A DNA stretch of 64,000 nt, taken from Chaetoderma sp. LZ-2023a (Eukaryota > Mollusca > Caudofoveata > Chaetodermatida > Chaetodermatidae). The notes under the pieces were generated by a model. It was not told the origin of the DNA. It did not search any database and saw only the letters and a program-made list of their open reading frames with translations. Positions within the stretch are counted from its first letter, which is position 1; the number at the start of each line of letters is the position of its first letter. The position numbers and the translations under genes were made by a program. Of this stretch, positions 58,860-64,000 are shown one piece after another. The stretch is from NCBI GenBank assembly GCA_034401795.1, contig CM067367.1, positions 83,312,314 to 83,376,313 of the forward strand, in the 5' to 3' direction.

Positions 58860-59357
58860 CTCAAAAGAATCGCCTTGATTCGAACCCACATATGGATCGA
58901 TTACTGTGAACAAGTCTCCTTTTAATCAAATAAACGACATATACGTTCGAATAAAGTACAGAATGTGTCAGTTCGCTGATGAACACACCATCATCTCCGT
59001 GGGCTAGGTCATTGGCGCCTCATGCACTAGTCCTCCCAGATGAGCTGGACCTGCTAGCAGCCTTGAAAGAGAGGTAGTTGATGAAGTTCTATCCTGTTGA
59101 GAATTACCAGAAAATTCCAGCAAATCCAGCACCAGTACAATATTCGGAGTCATATCTTGACGGAAGTCAACTCAGCCAAAAATCTCGGTGTCACGATAAC
59201 CGCCGAGCTCTTATGCAATGAGCACATCAAACAGATCTGCTGTACGACAAACAGAATGCTTGGTTTCCTAAAAAACAACCTAAATAATTGGTTCACAGTT
59301 GTCAAGTTATCGGCACTGGTAAATGCTGCATTGCCTGACACCTTATTTGATTTCTAA
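58860..59357 (+). pseudogene. LINE RT 3' fragment, different family
   Basis: A broken frame with CQFADEHTIISVG (about 58965; FADDT expected in active RTs), LLAALKER near 59053, then the open stretch 59097-59357. That stretch carries ILTEVNSAKNLGVTITAELL and NEHIKQICCTTNRMLGFLKN, the typical post-palm region of jockey-like elements. Catalytic Asp is changed and the 3' end is cut at about 59357, where the opposite-strand LINE begins. Confidence 0.8.
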
Positions 59358-59369
59358 GTGATTACGGAT

Positions 59370-60100
59370 TTAATTGTGCGATTTAATCTGGTTGTTATGT
59401 CTTGATATGAGGGTGTCTTCATATGGAGCCAAGTATGTAGCACTTTCTGATTAGAGAGACATGGTCAACAGCATCAAAAGCTTTCTGGCATTGATAGTTG
59501 CGACATGCAGTAGAAAATGTTGACGTATTGGCTCAAGAATGGCTTCAGTGACCATAGCTGATGCCATTGTAGGACACACGAATTGCCGATAGGCTTCATT
59601 CTTATCTATAACATCTCTCGAAAGAGTCAAGAGCGCTGGCTGTGCTCCAGGATTTTGGAGATGATCGGAGAGATTGTGATGCCTCTGTAATTATCTAGGT
59701 ACTAAGCTGGTTTACCTTTCTTATGTATTTTAGCAAGGAGACCTGAATTTGAGTGATGATGAAATGTGTCTAGAGTCCACCACAACAGTACATATTTTGG
59801 CTAAAAGTGGAGCAGTTGAGTTCCAGGCGTACATGAAGTGCTCTGCAGAAAGACGAAATTCATTTGAAGTGTTCCCACTTTTGATCTTGGAGTTGTATTG
59901 CATAACTTCCTTTAAATTTATTGTTATTATGAGTTTCTGATTGTGTTCCGCTGCTTCTGTTAATGATTGGACATCTATGACAATACTATTGTAGTCCTGT
60001 TCATATGCGTCATTGTTCTCAGGATTGGCTAGCTTATAGAAATGTGCATACGTGTCTTTTGAGATGTCCTCTTATTACATAATATGGACATCATAAATCA
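59370..60100 (-). pseudogene. LINE RT N-terminal fragment
   Basis: On the minus strand from about 60070: EDISKDTYAHFYKLANPENN, VQSLTEAAEHNQKLIITINL, SGNTSNEFRLSAEHF, then after frameshifts IHKKGKPA, NYRGITISPIISKILEHS and VATINA-KAF-like DAVDHVSLIRK words at about 59455-59515. These are RT motifs before the YADD box, which is missing. It meets the + strand LINE tail at about 59360, so two unrelated truncated elements are abutted 3' to 3'. Confidence 0.78.
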
Positions 60101-61000
60101 CATGTTCGGCTAAGCAGTGTACTGGTCGTTTGTGCTGTATTACGGCCATTGCGATAGAAGAGACGAGAATATGTGAAAGTTGTAGTTGAGATCTGATTAT
60201 ACAGCTTCGTTCTGGATTCTGCTGATGCTCTGTACTGGATACGACATATGTTCATATTTGCAGATGTATGTATTATGGTTGCGTCATGGGAACTGACGGC
60301 TTCCTGTGTTTTCTAAACTGTGTAATACTTACACCATGGGATTCATAGACCAAACACTTGCTTATTCATCAGATTTGTCTAGACGGTTGTTAAACGAGTT
60401 TACTGATGGTGCAGACACAACCTCCGGAAGGTCGTGCTATTTCCTCTTGTACATTATCTCTCCAAAACCAGACACCATAGTTGAATAAATATGCACGTTT
60501 CTTCATCATACATGCCGTCGGTGTGTTTGCACCACTCTATCCTATCACCCCTCTTCTGTAGTAATAATAGATGGCAAAGTAAACTTTGATCTTCGCATAA
60601 ACAGCAAGATCAACATGGCTAACCACATAATGGGTTTAATTAGGTGAACTCTTTGAACATATAGACAACGAAAGCTTCTGTTATCTCTACAAATCTCTCG
60701 TTAGAACCGTACATCGCGCCTGTCATAAATTTTCAAAAATAGTCCTCTAGACTACAGATGGTCATTTCTCTAGCCGATTTTATGGACTTGTTTCTTAGGC
60801 TTGTGCATTTATGGGTCAAAGAGCGGAAAATCACCAAAATTTACATAGCACTTAATAATGTAGGATAAAATCAGAAGGTTCAATCGAAGGTTTGTATCTT
60901 AAAGGTTAATTAGGCATATATAGTTTACTGAAATTAAGAACTCACCAAAGCACATGCACTCCCAATCACACACACTCACTTCCAACACACGTGTCATGCG
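60101..61000. other. No recognised gene; family C scrap
   Basis: TTTTCAAAAATAGTCCTCTA and ACTACAGATGGTCATTTCTC at about 60729-60770 are a decayed family C right arm. The 60-codon frame at 60306-60488 has no recognised domain. Confidence 0.45.
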
Positions 61001-61500
61001 NNNNNNNNNNNNNNNNNNNNNNNNNNNNNNNNNNNNNNNNNNNNNNNNNNNNNNNNNNNNNNNNNNNNNNNNNNNNNNNNNNNNNNNNNNNNNNNNNNNN
61101 NNNNNNNNNNNNNNNNNNNNNNNNNNNNNNNNNNNNNNNNNNNNNNNNNNNNNNNNNNNNNNNNNNNNNNNNNNNNNNNNNNNNNNNNNNNNNNNNNNNN
61201 NNNNNNNNNNNNNNNNNNNNNNNNNNNNNNNNNNNNNNNNNNNNNNNNNNNNNNNNNNNNNNNNNNNNNNNNNNNNNNNNNNNNNNNNNNNNNNNNNNNN
61301 NNNNNNNNNNNNNNNNNNNNNNNNNNNNNNNNNNNNNNNNNNNNNNNNNNNNNNNNNNNNNNNNNNNNNNNNNNNNNNNNNNNNNNNNNNNNNNNNNNNN
61401 NNNNNNNNNNNNNNNNNNNNNNNNNNNNNNNNNNNNNNNNNNNNNNNNNNNNNNNNNNNNNNNNNNNNNNNNNNNNNNNNNNNNNNNNNNNNNNNNNNNN
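61001..61500. other. Assembly gap (500 N)
   Basis: Exactly 500 unknown bases, a size commonly used as a placeholder. All long frames crossing it are artefacts. Confidence 0.99.
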
Positions 61501-61576
61501 CACGACACGACGATGTTGCATATTGAACATTATTTCCCCTTGTTGTTGTTGTTTGTTGTTGTTGTTGTTGTTGTTG

Positions 61577-61611
<35 letters not shown>

Positions 61612-61889
61612 ACTACTACTGCTGCTACTACTGCTGTTGTTATTATCGTCGTCATCGCCAGCGTCATCGCCACCATCATCGTTGCTGCTGCTGTTGTTAT
61701 GTTAGCCTATCTTTTGAAACGTATCTATATTCTGGTTCTAGATCTGAAAACAGGATTATAATTGTATCAAACCTTTAGGCATATGTTAAGTATGCACTTA
61801 TAGTTGTAGCATATATTACATATACACTTATTGTCGATATATTTTACGCAGAGTCATACAACGCGTTGTGATACGTTAAAGCTTAGGCC

Positions 61890-62294
61890 AAATGGACTTT
61901 TCCTTTATTTAGCTATGCCCCGCCCATCTCTAGCTAAGCTCCAGCCACAGCTCACTCGTGTTGGAATCGATCCATCTCTGAACTACATGACTACCATTTC
62001 CAGAAAACTATACAGGTAAGCTATTGAATATTTTGAAACTAATTTGACTGGGCGCTGTTGCTGCCTATGGCAGCAACAGCGTCCAGTCAAATTAGTTTCA
62101 AATTATTCAACAGCACGTTTATTAAATAGTAGAGACATACAATTCGTACAACGTGTCGGACTATTAAGAGTTAAAGACGAGTCAACTATAATAATTTATG
62201 ACGTAATGAACATGACGTCAGCCTACACGCCGCTTAGTTCATTATGACGTCATATGACGTCAGCCGATAGATGGATACTTGGGAAAGGTGAATT
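61890..62294 (+). mobile_element. Family A element, duplicate of copy 23
   Basis: Cleaner than its partner: GCCCCGCCC, AATTATTCAACAGC and CATATGACGTCAGCC are intact where copy 23 has extra or missing single bases. Confidence 0.85.
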
Positions 62295-62701
62295 TCGTTT
62301 CCCTTGGCGTCAATAAATATCACTACATTCGTTGTGTGGTTTGTGAATAATGACCGCGGCTTGCTGGGCTGATACAGGGCCTATACTTTCTCTATCGGCC
62401 CGATATCGACCCAGCATCGGCCCAGTAAGCTGCGTTATCATGGAGAGAATTGATCAGATGTTTGTAAAAATAATTGTGAAAACGCATTTTTAAAAATGCA
62501 ATCGTTGGAATGTCATGTTTTAACTGGAATGTCACGTATTTAAATTAAATATTGCATAAAAATTAGCAAATGGGAAGCTTCAAAGTGTTAATTTCTAAAT
62601 AGCGCAGTATTTCCTATAGCGTATGATATTTAGGCTATACGTAGTACAATAATTGTATGATGATTTCACAGACGCTTTTGTATCAGACACTGGGTCTAGC
62701 T

Positions 62702-63293
62702 CTATGATGGATAAATCCAGTTTCTCAGTCAATCATGTGACGTCATAATCAACTACGTCACGTGTAGACTGATGTAATAATCAATTACGTCATCAATGAC
62801 GAGATATAGTCCGTCATAAACGCTTACTGGTTCGTCAAGTTGTACGAATTGTATGTCATTCATATTTAACCGCCTGCCTGCTGAGATTTTACAGACGGCG
62901 TATTTCAAGGGTTGTATCTCTGGACCTGCTAAATATTTTGAAAACAATTTGACTAAAAGTTTTGGCGCCTAAGCTACCAACAACCTTCAATCAAATTGTT
63001 TTCAAAATATTCAGCAAGTGAAGAGGTTTCGCTCATAAAAAATTATTGTCTGGTGGCTTGCAGCAGTGAAACAGTTAATAAACATTATGTTGAATATTTT
63101 GAAACTAATTTGACTTGGCGAAGCAACAGCACTCAGTCAAATTGGTTTCAAAATATTCAACAGCTTACCTGTATAGTTGTCTGCAAATTAGGATTCAGAG
63201 AGTGCAGGGATCGATTGATCCCGACGCGAGCAAAGAATGGGTGGTGCTTAGCTAGAGATGGGCTGGCCATGGCTAAAACTGGATTCTTCTATT
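62702..63293 (-). mobile_element. Family A element with nested hairpin, duplicate of copy 24
   Basis: Shows the nested unit in full: CTGCTAAATATTTTGAAAAC and its inverse GTTTTCAAAATATTCAGCAA around ACTAAAAGTTTTGGCGCC and ACAACCTTCAATCAAATT. The host hairpin (about 63087-63163) and TTACCTGTATAGTTGTCTGC follow. Confidence 0.83.
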
Positions 63294-64000
63294 AAGCCAA
63301 TCGAGCTACGCTATGCAATAGTAGCCCACAGTAATAATAATTATTACACTATTATATTCACCGCATCATTCCATTTCATGACTTCAAGATAATTTGAATT
63401 AACGATTATTTGTTCCCTGCGAAAAAGTGGATAACTCTTACATATAGAAATAGATAATTATTTGAAGGGTAACTATATACATATGAATGTTTTTCACTGC
63501 TATATGTTTATGTCTTTATCAATAAGAATGGTTTTCGAAAATACCCTCAGATCTGTTTAGGGTTAACTTATATAGCATCGATTTAAACCCCTCCCCCACT
63601 CCAAACTCACCCACCCCCAACACAACCACCACCAACCACCCAACCCACCCCTTCGTAGACGTGAGCAATACATCATTAGCCATTTCCATATTCCTGCAAA
63701 TTTTGTGATTTGGTCATTAGCAAATTAACACTCGTATAAGTGGCATATTCGTTATGACGTCTGCAGACGTCTGCATAGAATATTCTGCTGAATATTTTGA
63801 AACTGATTTGACTGGAATGTGTTGCTCCAGATGGCAAGCAATATGTTCCTGTCAAATTAACTTTAGCTATTTTGAAATTGAGACGCCAGAATTTCTGAGT
63901 TAACCATTTCACGACCATCCCGTCCAAAACTGTGGTCTTGGCCAATGTCCATTTGCGGATCAAGAAGAATGTGGTTTTTTTATTTACCACTGGAATGACT

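Larger units (their letters stand above)
61515..64000 (+). repeat. ~2.49-kb near-duplicate, copy 2 (continues past window)
   Basis: Same order as 51294-53757: trinucleotide tract, family A copy (61890-62294), family D module (about 62394-62440), family A with nested hairpin (62702-63293), solo hairpin (about 63784-63885) and the left half of a family C element. It starts 15 bases after the gap. This copy has the complete nested hairpin (AATCAAATTGTTTTCAAAAT at about 62988) and a tandem 10-base GACGTCTGCA near 63757-63776. Confidence 0.95.

Noticed and set aside
61001-61761. Long open frames across the gap
   Set aside because: They consist of unknown bases plus trinucleotide repeat; no protein evidence.

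Overview
The window looks like non-vertebrate animal genomic DNA, probably from a marine invertebrate: spliced coding sequence, long AT-rich introns, very dense short inverted-repeat elements, non-LTR retrotransposon wrecks and abundant microsatellites. No bacterial, CRISPR, rRNA or convincing tRNA features were found. The species cannot be fixed from sequence alone. The gene's closeness to vertebrate AQP4-type exon structure would suit an invertebrate deuterostome, but a mollusc or other lophotrochozoan is not excluded.

There is one recognisable host gene: a four-coding-exon aquaporin on the + strand (coding 39047-49179, 367 residues), with consensus phase-0 splice sites and an 81-base third exon. 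Its second NPA motif reads Asn-Ile-Ala. Introns 2 and 3 (about 4.2 kb each) hold mobile elements, a retrotransposon fragment and a ~250-bp tandem array.

Almost everything else is repetitive. (1) Family A is a ~400-bp non-autonomous element present in roughly 25 full or partial copies. Its ends resemble AATGGA..CCAGTTT. One arm carries a GC box and GATCGATC, the middle is a near-perfect 43-bp stem hairpin, and the other arm has several TGACGTCA palindromes. (2) Family C is a hairpin element bounded by TTAACC(C/A)TTTAA-like ends. (3) A 3.2-kb foldback structure (4648-7876) has arms of more than 1 kb built from alternating unique blocks and 21-bp satellites. (4) A 2.9-kb TTAA-flanked element (19301-22200) has ~150-bp inverted ends, an ORF fragment and two other inverted-repeat elements inside it. 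(5) Broken LINEs lie at 2.2-3.3, 9.0-11.6, 13.8-15.4, 42.1-43.0, 58.9-59.4 and 59.4-60.1 kb, and two of them sit inside family A copies. (6) Microsatellites and minisatellites occur throughout.

At the right end a 500-base run of N (61001-61500) is followed by a ~2.5-kb near-duplicate of 51294-53757. The copies differ largely by one-base indels, which suggests unmerged haplotypes or an assembly join more than an old duplication.
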